Positions 1 through 7,144 are shown, counted from the stretch's first letter. The stretch is DNA of 7,648 nucleotides from Chloroflexota bacterium (GCA_008501785.1 QQUD01000300.1:1-7648); one strand, 5' to 3'. Notes: generated by a model from the sequence alone, not told the origin. A program made the numbers and translations.

Positions 1-2095
1 CGGCCGTTTCGTGTGCATATCTTCGTGCGGCATCGGTTGCCGCTTGCAGTAAGTAGGGAACTGCCAGCACCGGTTTTTTGCTATGGCTGTAATGGTAAAC
101 GAGCAGCTCGATCCGCTCAGACGGCAACCATGTCGGATGCTGCTCTAAAAGGGTGGCCGCCTCTTTGTGCCACTGCTGTCGGTGTCGCCGCAGCAATGTC
201 TTATAAATTGTCCCTTGAATTAACGTATGCCGAAATCGATACTTGGTGTCGTCTGCGGCAGAGGGGATAATTAAAAATTGCCGTTCTACCAACTCTTTTA
301 GCTGGGCGATCATTGTGTGTTTCGGTGTGCCAACCAATGTTTGGATTAAGTTGAATGAAAAGACAGGGCCTAAAACGGCCGCTTTTTGCAATACCTGTTG
401 CAGTGTCTCATTTAAACTGTCGAATCGGGCTAATATTAGCGCCTGAACGGTTCCTGGCACATCCGCTAACAGCGTTTGCGCTTTCTTCGTCACACACCAA
501 ATCCCATCTTTCCGAATGATGCCACCTTGATCAAGCAACATTCGGATCAGTTCTTCTATATAAAATGGGTTGCCAGCAGCGCGTTCAGTGATTTTTGCCT
601 TTACTAATTGAGCTTCTTCGGAATTATGCTTGATCAGCTGGTCGATCAACATGCTTCCCTGAGCTTGGGTCAAGGCACGTAGGTGAATTTCGGTCGTAAT
701 CATCCCTGGCTGCGGTAATCGTTGCAAAACAGATTCGCGAGAGGTGAGAATTAACATGAGGGGAATGTGTTCTTTAATTTGTACCAGATATTGGAGAAAG
801 GTCCACGATGCCGAATCAGCCCAGTGTAAATCTTCAAATATGAGGATGGTTGGCGATTTGTCGGTGAGTGTCAAAATGACTTGGCGCAGTGCGGCGTGGG
901 TTGATTTTTGGAGCATACCTGCGTCAAAAAATTGCAAATGGGATTCGATGGTGCTGTCGAGATGACTTAGCCCAAGCAGGTAGGCGAGAAACGGCCGTGT
1001 ATGCGTTAGATTGTATTCCTCTAAAAAATCAGTCAGGTGTCGCAGTTGAGAAAGTGGTTTATTGGCTTCTGATAACCCAATAATTTTTCGTAGCAAATCG
1101 GCAACAATCCAATAAGGTCGGGAATGGGTATGTGACTGACTCTGCCCGCAAAATACGGCAATCTCGCTTGTTGGGTTGTTATCTGGTAACAAACGATGAA
1201 ATTCGAGCAAAAGGCGACTTTTACCAACGCCAGCTCTACCTGTGATGTTTACAAGTTGTTCGTGGCGCTGAGATGATACCTGCTGTACGGTCGTTTGCAG
1301 TCGGAGCAGCGCTGATTCACGCCCAATCATGGGAGATTGCATACCGGGTAGCCCGCGTAATTGCCCCGGTTTTTGTCGTACACTCAATGATTCATAGGCT
1401 GATTTGGTTTCTTGCTGGTCATTTTCGACTGTCAATGCCAATTCTCGAAAGTGAAAAAGGGGGTAGGTGAGGGTATAAGTGGCGTCACTAACTAAAATGG
1501 AGTTTGCTGCGGCTAATTGGGCTAATTGGGAGGCCAGGTTAATCGTGTTCCCAATGACGGTGTAATTGACGTTAAATGCGCTGCCAACCGCTCCCATAAT
1601 AACAGCACCTGTGTTGATGCCAATGCGAAACGCTGGTGATAAGTTGGCTGTTCTGGATGCTTGTGACATTTGTGCTGGTAAACGAGATTGCAATGAAAGG
1701 GCGACACGAATTGCCCGTTCGGCGTCGTTTTCGTGCATGACTGGTGCCCCAAATAGGGCGACCATTTCTTGCCCAGAAATTTGGTCGATATGGCCTTCAT
1801 ATTCATAGACGATCTCTGCCAGCAATGGAATCAAGCTTTGTTCAAGCAGATAGGTGTCTTCTGTAGATGATGGCATTGCCAAGTCGATATTGAGGATCAA
1901 TACGGTAACATCGCGGCGTTGCCCCACAATGCCAGAAGTGGCTGCCTGGATTTTTTCGGTAAGTGTGGGGGGAATAAATGCACGCAAACCGGAAGCTGTG
2001 CCAGGTGCGGCGGTGGCGTTTAGTGCTGCTGCACAGCGTAGACAGTAATCGAAACCGTCAGGATTTTGATACCCACATTGTTGGCAAATCAACAT
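1..2095 (-). CDS. Zinc-ribbon / class III cyclase-fold / AAA ATPase signalling protein (3' truncated by window)
   Basis: I translated this frame by hand from the ATG at 2095. It stays open for 698 codons and runs off the window at base 1. A zinc ribbon (C4, C7, C18, C21) opens the protein. Residues about 60-235 have the class III adenylate/guanylate cyclase fold, with VALFGAP at 112-118 and an IGNTINLAS stretch at 181-189. An AAA_16/STAND-like ATPase follows: MIGRE at 256-260, Walker A GRAGVGKS at 286-293, Walker B LIFEDLHWAD at 418-427, and GNPFYIEEL at 509-517. Family members usually end in TPR-like repeats, which would lie outside. The cyclase part looks degenerate: the metal Asp positions read N69 and Q109, the purine Lys is Q105 and the transition-state Arg is Q190, so it is probably a pseudo-cyclase. 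The start is supported by AAGGAA eight bases upstream, with no other in-frame start after the preceding gene's stop. No signal peptide or membrane segment is evident, so it is likely cytoplasmic. It follows the response regulator by 33 bp. The fold assignment is firm; the biological role is not known. Confidence 0.9.
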   Translation of the reverse strand, partial: MLICQQCGYQNPDGFDYCLRCAAALNATAAPGTASGLRAFIPPTLTEKIQAATSGIVGQRRDVTVLILNIDLAMPSSTEDTYLLEQSLIPLLAEIVYEYEGHIDQISGQEMVALFGAPVMHENDAERAIRVALSLQSRLPAQMSQASRTANLSPAFRIGINTGAVIMGAVGSAFNVNYTVIGNTINLASQLAQLAAANSILVSDATYTLTYPLFHFRELALTVENDQQETKSAYESLSVRQKPGQLRGLPGMQSPMIGRESALLRLQTTVQQVSSQRHEQLVNITGRAGVGKSRLLLEFHRLLPDNNPTSEIAVFCGQSQSHTHSRPYWIVADLLRKIIGLSEANKPLSQLRHLTDFLEEYNLTHTRPFLAYLLGLSHLDSTIESHLQFFDAGMLQKSTHAALRQVILTLTDKSPTILIFEDLHWADSASWTFLQYLVQIKEHIPLMLILTSRESVLQRLPQPGMITTEIHLRALTQAQGSMLIDQLIKHNSEEAQLVKAKITERAAGNPFYIEELIRMLLDQGGIIRKDGIWCVTKKAQTLLADVPGTVQALILARFDSLNETLQQVLQKAAVLGPVFSFNLIQTLVGTPKHTMIAQLKELVERQFLIIPSAADDTKYRFRHTLIQGTIYKTLLRRHRQQWHKEAATLLEQHPTWLPSERIELLVYHYSHSKKPVLAVPYLLQAATDAARRYAHETA
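991..998. repeat. ACGGCCGT palindrome copy
   Basis: Exact octamer inside the cyclase-fold/ATPase gene, read in the frame that gives Arg-Pro (residues 367-368). Confidence 0.6.
1511..1530. repeat. 9-bp tandem duplication in the cyclase-fold domain
   Basis: The unit GGCTAATTG occurs twice back to back (1511-1519 and 1520-1528), followed by GG. On the coding strand it gives Gln-Leu-Ala twice, directly after the IGNTINLAS motif. Family alignments from memory show the same length here, so it is probably not a recent insertion. Confidence 0.5.
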
Positions 2096-2103
2096 GTTTG
2101 CAG

Positions 2104-2109
2104 TTCCTT
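2104..2109 (-). promoter_or_regulatory. Shine-Dalgarno for the cyclase-fold/ATPase gene
   Basis: The minus strand reads AAGGAA followed by eight bases and then ATG at 2095, which is good ribosome-site spacing. It fixes the start of the downstream gene. The preceding gene's stop is in the same frame only 11 codons upstream, and no other start codon lies between them. Confidence 0.7.
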
Positions 2110-2115
2110 GATTTT

Positions 2116-2134
2116 GGGTAAAACTGGCTTACCC
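2116..2134 (-). other. Short inverted repeat over the response-regulator stop codon
   Basis: The arms GGGTAA and TTACCC are perfect 6-bp complements with a 7-nt loop. On the transcript the UAA stop of the response regulator sits in the 5' arm. The 3' side is followed by AAAAUC, not a U-run, so it does not look like an intrinsic terminator in the direction of transcription. It could be a weak mRNA hairpin in the only intergenic gap of the operon, or chance. Confidence 0.3.
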
Positions 2135-2875
2135 GGTTGGAGGAATGAGGCGATAACCGACCCCACGTACGTTTTCGATGCAGCCCATATCGCCGGGCGG
2201 ATAGCCAAGTTTACGACGTAAGGAGCGGATTAACGGCCGTATCAAAGACCCAGCATCCTTTGCGTCGGTGTCTAAATTATGAGTCAACCCGACCAGTGTT
2301 TGTGCGGGTACGACATGATCAAGCTGCTGTGCCAAATGAGCCAGCAGGGTGAATTCGCGGGCTGAGAGCTTTATGGGTTTGTTGCTTAACCAGACACGAT
2401 GTTGCGAAAGGGAGATACGTAACGTTCCTAACTTGATGTCGTCGCTATCATTGGGTTCTGGGGGTGGTGCTGTGGATTCGAGAGTCTGGCTGCTCCACCG
2501 TTTTGCCCGCTTCAACTTGCCACGAATGCTGGCAATTAAGTCGGCGCTATCGACTGGCTTGATCAGGTAATCGTCGGCTCCCAGCTCTTTCCCAAATCGA
2601 ATGTCGCTGTTTAAACTGCGAGCCGTGAGGAAGATAAATGGAATATGTGCCCATTGTGGATTTTGGCTGACATGGGTAAAAAGTTGGTAGCCATTCATAT
2701 TGGGCATGGCCACATCGGCCACAATGACCTGAATATCAGGATATTGTTCGAGTTGTTGTAAGGCTTGTTCGCCGTTAACGGCCGTTACCACAGCAAACCC
2801 AGAAACTTTCAACATCATTTCCAGTGCATAAAGTAGTTCAGGATCATCGTCAACTGCTAATATCAAAGTTTTCAT
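2129..2875 (-). CDS. OmpR/PhoB-family response regulator (REC + winged helix)
   Basis: This 248-aa two-domain transcription factor has the usual length for the family. The receiver domain (about 1-122) has the acidic pair D9/D10, phospho-acceptor D54 in VADVAMP, T84 and K106 in IKP. A Pro/Asp-rich linker (about 130-147) leads to a winged-helix DNA-binding domain (about 148-245). That domain has the LSAREFTLLAHL helix (170-181), a basic recognition-helix region ending RSLRRKLG (217-224) and the wing signature VRGVGYRL (236-243). Phosphorylation of D54 would be expected to promote dimerisation and promoter binding. Its ATG overlaps the upstream kinase's stop by one base (TAATG), and no good Shine-Dalgarno precedes it, so translation is probably coupled. 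The likely phosphodonors are the kinases encoded just upstream. Its targets are unknown; autoregulation of this operon and control of the ATPase gene downstream are inferences. Confidence 0.95.
   Translation of the reverse strand: MKTLILAVDDDPELLYALEMMLKVSGFAVVTAVNGEQALQQLEQYPDIQVIVADVAMPNMNGYQLFTHVSQNPQWAHIPFIFLTARSLNSDIRFGKELGADDYLIKPVDSADLIASIRGKLKRAKRWSSQTLESTAPPPEPNDSDDIKLGTLRISLSQHRVWLSNKPIKLSAREFTLLAHLAQQLDHVVPAQTLVGLTHNLDTDAKDAGSLIRPLIRSLRRKLGYPPGDMGCIENVRGVGYRLIPPTG
2233..2240. repeat. ACGGCCGT palindrome copy
   Basis: Exact octamer in the winged-helix part of the response regulator gene, read as Arg-Pro (residues 213-214). Confidence 0.6.
2776..2787. repeat. Perfect 12-bp palindrome TAACGGCCGTTA, longest copy of the ACGGCCGT family
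   Basis: This is the most extended copy of an 8-bp palindrome that recurs in the window. Here it encodes Thr-Ala-Val (residues 31-33) in the response regulator. Other exact octamers are at 991-998, 2233-2240, 2929-2936 and 6141-6148. One-base variants are at 375-382 and 5670-5677, and an edge copy is at 1-7. Confidence 0.7.
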
Positions 2876-3969
2876 TATATTTCAATTATAAACCGAGATC
2901 CGGTAGGATGGTTGTTTTTGACGTAAATACGGCCGTTATGTGCGTTAACAACCTTCTTACACAATGCCAACCCCAGCCCAACTTGAGGCACATTATTTTG
3001 ATTGATGTCAATAATCTCATATTTGTTAAAAATGCTATCGTGATACGCTTCTGGAATCCCTGGTCCCTGATCCTTTATCTCAATAATAAATTGTGGCGAA
3101 GTTTCTGTGTCTTCATCTGTTGCACCATATTGCAGAATCATGTGAAGTTTGCTGCTTGTCGGTGAATACTTTAACGCATTCGACAGCAAATTGTCTAAAA
3201 CACGCTCTATCAATTTTTGGTCGAGTAAAAACAATTTCTTTTCATTAGGCAGCTCCAAAACCACCTCGATTTTCTTTGAAGCAGCCATTTCTTGATGATA
3301 ATTGATTGAAAATTGCAGCAGCGTTGCCAGGTCTACAGATGTTTGGTTTAAAATGAGGTCCCCAGAGCGCATTTTTGCCATGAGCAGCATATCACCCAAA
3401 AAGGTGTTGAGTCGGTGAGCTTGATTTCGAATCTTGCTAATTAATTCTGCGCAATACTCAGGAGCGTAACCTGTCTTTGTCAAAATATCTGTATACAGCA
3501 TGAGGGAAGAAATCGGTGTACGCATATCATGTACAATCATGTCAGCCATATCTTCACGCAGTTTTAGCGTGTCTTGCAGTTCATCATATTGATTTTTGAT
3601 GCGTAGCATGGAGCGTACACGAGCACGCAGCTCAGACCCATTGACAGGCTTTGTTAAAAATTCATCAGCGCCTGCCTCCAACCCCTCAACAATATCTTCT
3701 TTACGGTCTAATGCTGTTACAAGCACGATAGGCAGTTGTTTCCACCGGTCATCAGCTCGCAATCGACGACACACTTCATACCCAGTAATATCTGGCATCA
3801 TCACATCTAGCAGCAATACATCTGGCGCTTCGACCTTTACCTGCTTTATGGCAGACATACCGTTATTAGCAAAACAAATTTCATATGGCTCTTGTGAGAG
3901 GAGCATCTCCATAGCATAGAGAGATTTCGGTTCGTCATCGACAATCAATACTTTAGCTGTTGAACTCAT
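2875..3969 (-). CDS. REC-HisKA-HATPase histidine kinase (response-regulator-fused sensor kinase)
   Basis: This 364-aa soluble kinase has its receiver domain in front. The receiver (about 5-122) carries D11/D12, phospho-acceptor D55 in LLDVMMP, T85 and K107 in TKP. A short coiled linker (about 123-140) leads to the HisKA dimerisation helix with the phospho-acceptor H147 in VHDMRTP. The HATPase_c domain (about 245-364) shows the N box with N260 and N264, the G1 box DQGPGIP (300-306) and the G2 box VGLGLALCK (330-338). All catalytic residues look intact. There is no sensory PAS/GAF or membrane segment, so its input is presumably phosphorylation of its own receiver by another kinase, and it would act as a relay between the large hybrid kinase and the PhoB-like regulator. 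It overlaps the upstream gene by 17 bp in another frame and has its own AGAGGA ribosome site. The ATG at 3969 is supported by that site and by the receiver starting at residue 5. Confidence 0.95.
   Translation of the reverse strand: MSSTAKVLIVDDEPKSLYAMEMLLSQEPYEICFANNGMSAIKQVKVEAPDVLLLDVMMPDITGYEVCRRLRADDRWKQLPIVLVTALDRKEDIVEGLEAGADEFLTKPVNGSELRARVRSMLRIKNQYDELQDTLKLREDMADMIVHDMRTPISSLMLYTDILTKTGYAPEYCAELISKIRNQAHRLNTFLGDMLLMAKMRSGDLILNQTSVDLATLLQFSINYHQEMAASKKIEVVLELPNEKKLFLLDQKLIERVLDNLLSNALKYSPTSSKLHMILQYGATDEDTETSPQFIIEIKDQGPGIPEAYHDSIFNKYEIIDINQNNVPQVGLGLALCKKVVNAHNGRIYVKNNHPTGSRFIIEI
2929..2936. repeat. ACGGCCGT palindrome copy
   Basis: Exact octamer near the end of the REC-HisKA kinase gene, read in a different phase as Asn-Gly-Arg (residues 345-347). 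Confidence 0.6.
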
Positions 3970-6900
3970 CTATTTCCTCTGCTGATTGACCATGTTGATT
4001 TTGTAGAATTGTTTGGATGGTTTGATGTAATTTTTGCAGCGGCACTGGCTTGCTCAAATATTCATTAGCTCCGGCAGCGAGACACATTTGACGATCTCCT
4101 GCCATAGCGAGTGCTGTTAATGCAATAATGGGTGTTTTTTCACACAATGATTTTGCGCGAATTTGCCGAATTGCTTCTAAACCATCCATTTCTGGCATTT
4201 GAATATCCATCAATATTAAATCGGGAACTGTTTCCTCGCAATAGTTTAGAGCTTCCTTGCCCGTGTGGGCGATCCTAACCTCATACCCACGCATTTTGAG
4301 GAACTGACTAAAGATTTCAGAATTAAATTTATCATCTTCTGCCAGCAAAATGAGCGGTTTTTCTTTAATCATGCCCAAATTTGTGTCAGAAATTTGGAGC
4401 GGGGCGGTTGTTGGCTTTTGCAGATCGTCATCACTACTTGGTTGCCAGGGAAGGGTGACTGTAAATCGACTGCCTTTGCCTATTTCGCTTTCGACTGAAA
4501 TCGTGCCCCCCTGCAATTCAGCCATCCGTTTTACCAACACCAAACCAAGCCCAGTTCCGGCAAATCGTCTTGATAACGAACTGTCTAATTGTACAAAAGG
4601 CTGAAATAAATGAGTTTTGCCTTCCTCTGAAATGCCAATACCCGTATCCCAAACAGTGAAATGGATGGCATTATTATTTTTGCCCGCTTTCACCTCTAAA
4701 CCAATCGCACCACCCTCGAGCGTAAATTTGACGGCATTGCTCAATAGATTGATGAGAATTTGTTTCATGCGTCGTGCGTCTGCATGAATTATTTTTACCT
4801 GTTGGGTTATGTTCTGATTGATCGAGATTTTCTTTTTGAGAGCTGATTGCTTGACAAACTGTAAGCTAGATTCACAAATGTGAAGCACTTGAATGGGTTC
4901 GATTTCGATTGAGAGTTGTCCTGACTCAATTTTTGATACATCAAGAATGTCGTTGATGATGGTGAGTAAATGACGGCCACTTTCTTCAACAATTTGCATC
5001 GAGCGCACTTGCCGTTCGTTGAGTGGCCCATAAAATTGTTCTTGTAATCCTTCTGAAATGCCGAGGATTGCATTTAACGGGGTGCGCAGTTCATGGCTCA
5101 TACCTGCTAAAAATTCATCTTTCATGGTGGCAATGCGAGCCAATTCCATGTTGGTTGTTTGTAATGCTTCGTATAAACGCACATTAGAGATGGTGACGGC
5201 TGCACGATCAGCCAGCGCAGCCAGAAAATCTAATTCTTCCTGAGAGTAGTTACGCGGCTCCCAACTACTGGCATAAATAATGCCTAGCCCTTCACCCTGG
5301 CCGATCAGCGGAACACCGACATAGCTGCGTAGGCCAGATGCTTTTAAAAACTCACTGGTTTTGAGTTGTGAATTGGCTATATCGTTGACAACATATGTTT
5401 CTTTCTTCTGCAAAATTTTTGAGGATGCACCAGCACTTTTCCTTATAATGCCAACATATTTTTGCAGAGGATGGTTTTGGGAAGTAACTGCGAGGTGGAA
5501 GTTGTCTGTTACTTTATCATAAAGCATGATGCAAACGCCGCCATTAATTGGCAGCATTTTTTCTGAGGCATCCACAATTTGTTGCAATATACCATGTAGT
5601 TCATCTGGATGATTGATGGCAGGCTCAATAGCGGCGACGGCTCTTTGTCGTTGGAATTGTTTGTCAAGCTCGGCCGTGCGCTCTTGGACGCGCTGTGCCA
5701 GCAGAGATCTTTCTTCCTCTAATGCTTTTTCGGCCCGCTGCCGGTCGGCAATTTCAGAACGGGCTCGTTGGTATAGTTGGGCATTTTCGATGGCTGCTGC
5801 AGCAGAGGCGGCGACCGACGTCAATAAGCGTAAATCGTCTTGATCGAAGGGGCCGGTTAGTTTGTTGACGGTGGTGATGGCACCAATGGCTTTCCCTTTG
5901 GTGTTAAGGGGAACACAAAGCAGTGATTTTGTTGTAAATCCGGTTTCTCGGTCAAATTCTGTGTAATGTCTGGAGTCTGCTGCTGCGTCGGCTATAATGA
6001 GCGGCGTGTTATTTTGGATGACCTGACTAATGATTCCTTTCCCCAGGCTCAACCGTCGTCCTTGAATAAAGGGTGCTTTGCTGCCAACTGCGGAAACGTA
6101 TTTGATGTTAATTTGGTCTGGTTCGAGGAGGGCGATGGAAACGGCCGTTACCCCCATCAATCCCTGCACTTTTGCCGGAATAATTTCCAAAGTTTTTTCA
6201 GGATTTAATGTTGAAGAGAGGTCAAGACTAATCTCATTCAGCATTGCTAAATCTTGGAGACGCCTTTCCAAATGCCCATAAAGCTGTGCGTTTACCAACG
6301 CACCTGCCGTTTCATTGACGAGCAGTTGCGCAATTGATATTTCCTGATTTGTAAAAATGCGGTGATGTTCTTCGATAATTTCGATAATGCCAACAGCCCG
6401 ATTTTGAAAAACAAGCGGCAGCATAAGCAATGTGCAAATGCCTTTCTTTCGCATAAAAAGCTGTTCTGTGAACTCAAAATCAACTGATTCACGGGCGTTT
6501 ATTTGTATAGCATGTTGTTCTTGTAGAACTCGTTTGGTGGATGGATATCGGTCTAACTTGAATGATACATCTGGGTCAGACATTCTACCCGATTCATGCT
6601 GAGGATAAGATGCCATATAAGACGCTGTATCATCACTTTGATTCCATTGAGAAACAATACATCCCTTTATATTAAGTAGGTTCGTCATCTCCCATGTAAA
6701 GGTATTTAAAATGTATTCATTATCGAGGCTGGATGTAATAGAAGTTGAAGCAGATTGTAAGGATAAAAAGATTCGATTTAGCTGCAAAAGATCTGCTTCA
6801 GCCTTTTTTTTCTCAGTAATATCACGAACAATTGTAATCACTTCGTCGTGACTACTTGCTATGATCTTGATTTCAAAAGTGTTTTTTTTTGAATGGCTCG

Positions 6901-7144
6901 TTGGAAAATCTTGAATTAAGGTAGTTGCTTGTCCACTTGCAAGCACCTGATTAATGATTTGCATTCCTTTTTGTAAAAGCTTTGGTGAAGCAAATGCATT
7001 CACGTTTTGACCCACAAACATGTCAACAATGTGTGCGTTCATTTCACGATTGTCTGGAATGACTTCGAGGATTGTGCCATCTTTGTGGATGCGAGTAACG
7101 GCTTCAAAAATAATTTCAGTCGAAAGGGATGCGTGATTTGTCAT
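3953..7144 (-). CDS. Soluble hybrid sensor kinase PAS-GAF-GAF-GAF-HisKA-HATPase-REC
   Basis: This is a 1063-aa hybrid histidine kinase. A PAS-like domain (about 10-110, ending in the typical VRDITEKKKAEA) is followed by three GAF domains (about 135-288, 310-457 and 515-658). A helical linker (about 458-505) joins GAF2 to GAF3. HisKA has phospho-acceptor H684 in SHELRTPLNAILG. HATPase_c has N799/N803, the G1 box DTGIGI (833-838), the F box FQPF (847-850) and the G2 box GTGLGL (863-868). The C-terminal receiver (about 930-1048) has E936/D937, phospho-acceptor D980 in LMDIQMPEMDG and K1032. All catalytic residues appear intact. No membrane segment is seen, so it should sense cytoplasmic small molecules, redox state or light through PAS/GAF; the ligand cannot be told from the sequence. 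GAF2 carries an NKFDE-like motif (N427, K428, F433, D437). The ATG overlaps the previous gene's TGA (ATGA), with no clear Shine-Dalgarno, which implies coupled translation. There is no HPt domain, so the fused receiver may tune the kinase or feed another relay partner. Confidence 0.95.
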   Translation of the reverse strand: MTNHASLSTEIIFEAVTRIHKDGTILEVIPDNREMNAHIVDMFVGQNVNAFASPKLLQKGMQIINQVLASGQATTLIQDFPTSHSKKNTFEIKIIASSHDEVITIVRDITEKKKAEADLLQLNRIFLSLQSASTSITSSLDNEYILNTFTWEMTNLLNIKGCIVSQWNQSDDTASYMASYPQHESGRMSDPDVSFKLDRYPSTKRVLQEQHAIQINARESVDFEFTEQLFMRKKGICTLLMLPLVFQNRAVGIIEIIEEHHRIFTNQEISIAQLLVNETAGALVNAQLYGHLERRLQDLAMLNEISLDLSSTLNPEKTLEIIPAKVQGLMGVTAVSIALLEPDQINIKYVSAVGSKAPFIQGRRLSLGKGIISQVIQNNTPLIIADAAADSRHYTEFDRETGFTTKSLLCVPLNTKGKAIGAITTVNKLTGPFDQDDLRLLTSVAASAAAAIENAQLYQRARSEIADRQRAEKALEEERSLLAQRVQERTAELDKQFQRQRAVAAIEPAINHPDELHGILQQIVDASEKMLPINGGVCIMLYDKVTDNFHLAVTSQNHPLQKYVGIIRKSAGASSKILQKKETYVVNDIANSQLKTSEFLKASGLRSYVGVPLIGQGEGLGIIYASSWEPRNYSQEELDFLAALADRAAVTISNVRLYEALQTTNMELARIATMKDEFLAGMSHELRTPLNAILGISEGLQEQFYGPLNERQVRSMQIVEESGRHLLTIINDILDVSKIESGQLSIEIEPIQVLHICESSLQFVKQSALKKKISINQNITQQVKIIHADARRMKQILINLLSNAVKFTLEGGAIGLEVKAGKNNNAIHFTVWDTGIGISEEGKTHLFQPFVQLDSSLSRRFAGTGLGLVLVKRMAELQGGTISVESEIGKGSRFTVTLPWQPSSDDDLQKPTTAPLQISDTNLGMIKEKPLILLAEDDKFNSEIFSQFLKMRGYEVRIAHTGKEALNYCEETVPDLILMDIQMPEMDGLEAIRQIRAKSLCEKTPIIALTALAMAGDRQMCLAAGANEYLSKPVPLQKLHQTIQTILQNQHGQSAEEIDEFNS
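3975..3980 (-). promoter_or_regulatory. Shine-Dalgarno for the REC-HisKA kinase gene
   Basis: The minus strand reads AGAGGA, then AATAG, then ATG at 3969. The site lies inside the last codons of the hybrid kinase gene. This start therefore has its own ribosome site, unlike the starts at 7144 and 2875, where none is obvious. Confidence 0.65.
6141..6148. repeat. ACGGCCGT palindrome copy
   Basis: Exact octamer in the second GAF domain of the hybrid kinase, read as Thr-Ala-Val (residues 333-335). Confidence 0.6.
6804..6811 (-). other. A8 slippery tract (A AAA AAG) at end of PAS domain
   Basis: The coding strand has eight A's in codons 112-114 of the hybrid kinase (AAA AAA AAG). The heptamer A AAA AAG, known from dnaX -1 frameshifting, is in the correct phase. 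The -1 frame reads GGC then TGA at once, which would release a 115-aa PAS-only product. No strong upstream Shine-Dalgarno-like stimulator is visible, so use of the site is unproven. Confidence 0.35.
6882..6890 (-). other. A9 homopolymer within PAS domain
   Basis: Nine A's span codons 85-88 of the hybrid kinase (Ser-Lys-Lys-Asn). The phase gives A AAA AAC, and the -1 frame meets TGA two codons later. It is a possible site of polymerase or ribosome slippage, and also a place to suspect sequencing error, although the frame as given is intact. Confidence 0.35.

Noticed and set aside
13..446. Two plus-strand open frames at the left edge
   Set aside because: Both are antisense to the open 698-codon minus-strand gene, whose reading frame continues unbroken to base 1.
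1522..1806. Minus-strand open frame of 94 codons with Cys/His residues
   Set aside because: It is out of frame with the long cyclase-fold/ATPase gene, which reads through the same bases with clear motifs. The Cys/His pattern has no zinc-finger spacing.
2116..2134. Intrinsic transcription terminator after the response regulator
   Set aside because: The stem is only 6 bp with modest GC and no U-run follows on the transcribed strand.
2824..3165. Plus-strand open frame of 113 codons
   Set aside because: It lies opposite the intact REC-kinase and the start of the response regulator, shows no recognisable domain, and the minus-strand frames explain the region completely.
3596..3919. Plus-strand open frame of 107 codons
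   Set aside because: It is antisense to the receiver domain of the REC-kinase. Its Ser/Arg-rich composition is typical of a shadow frame and no motif is seen.
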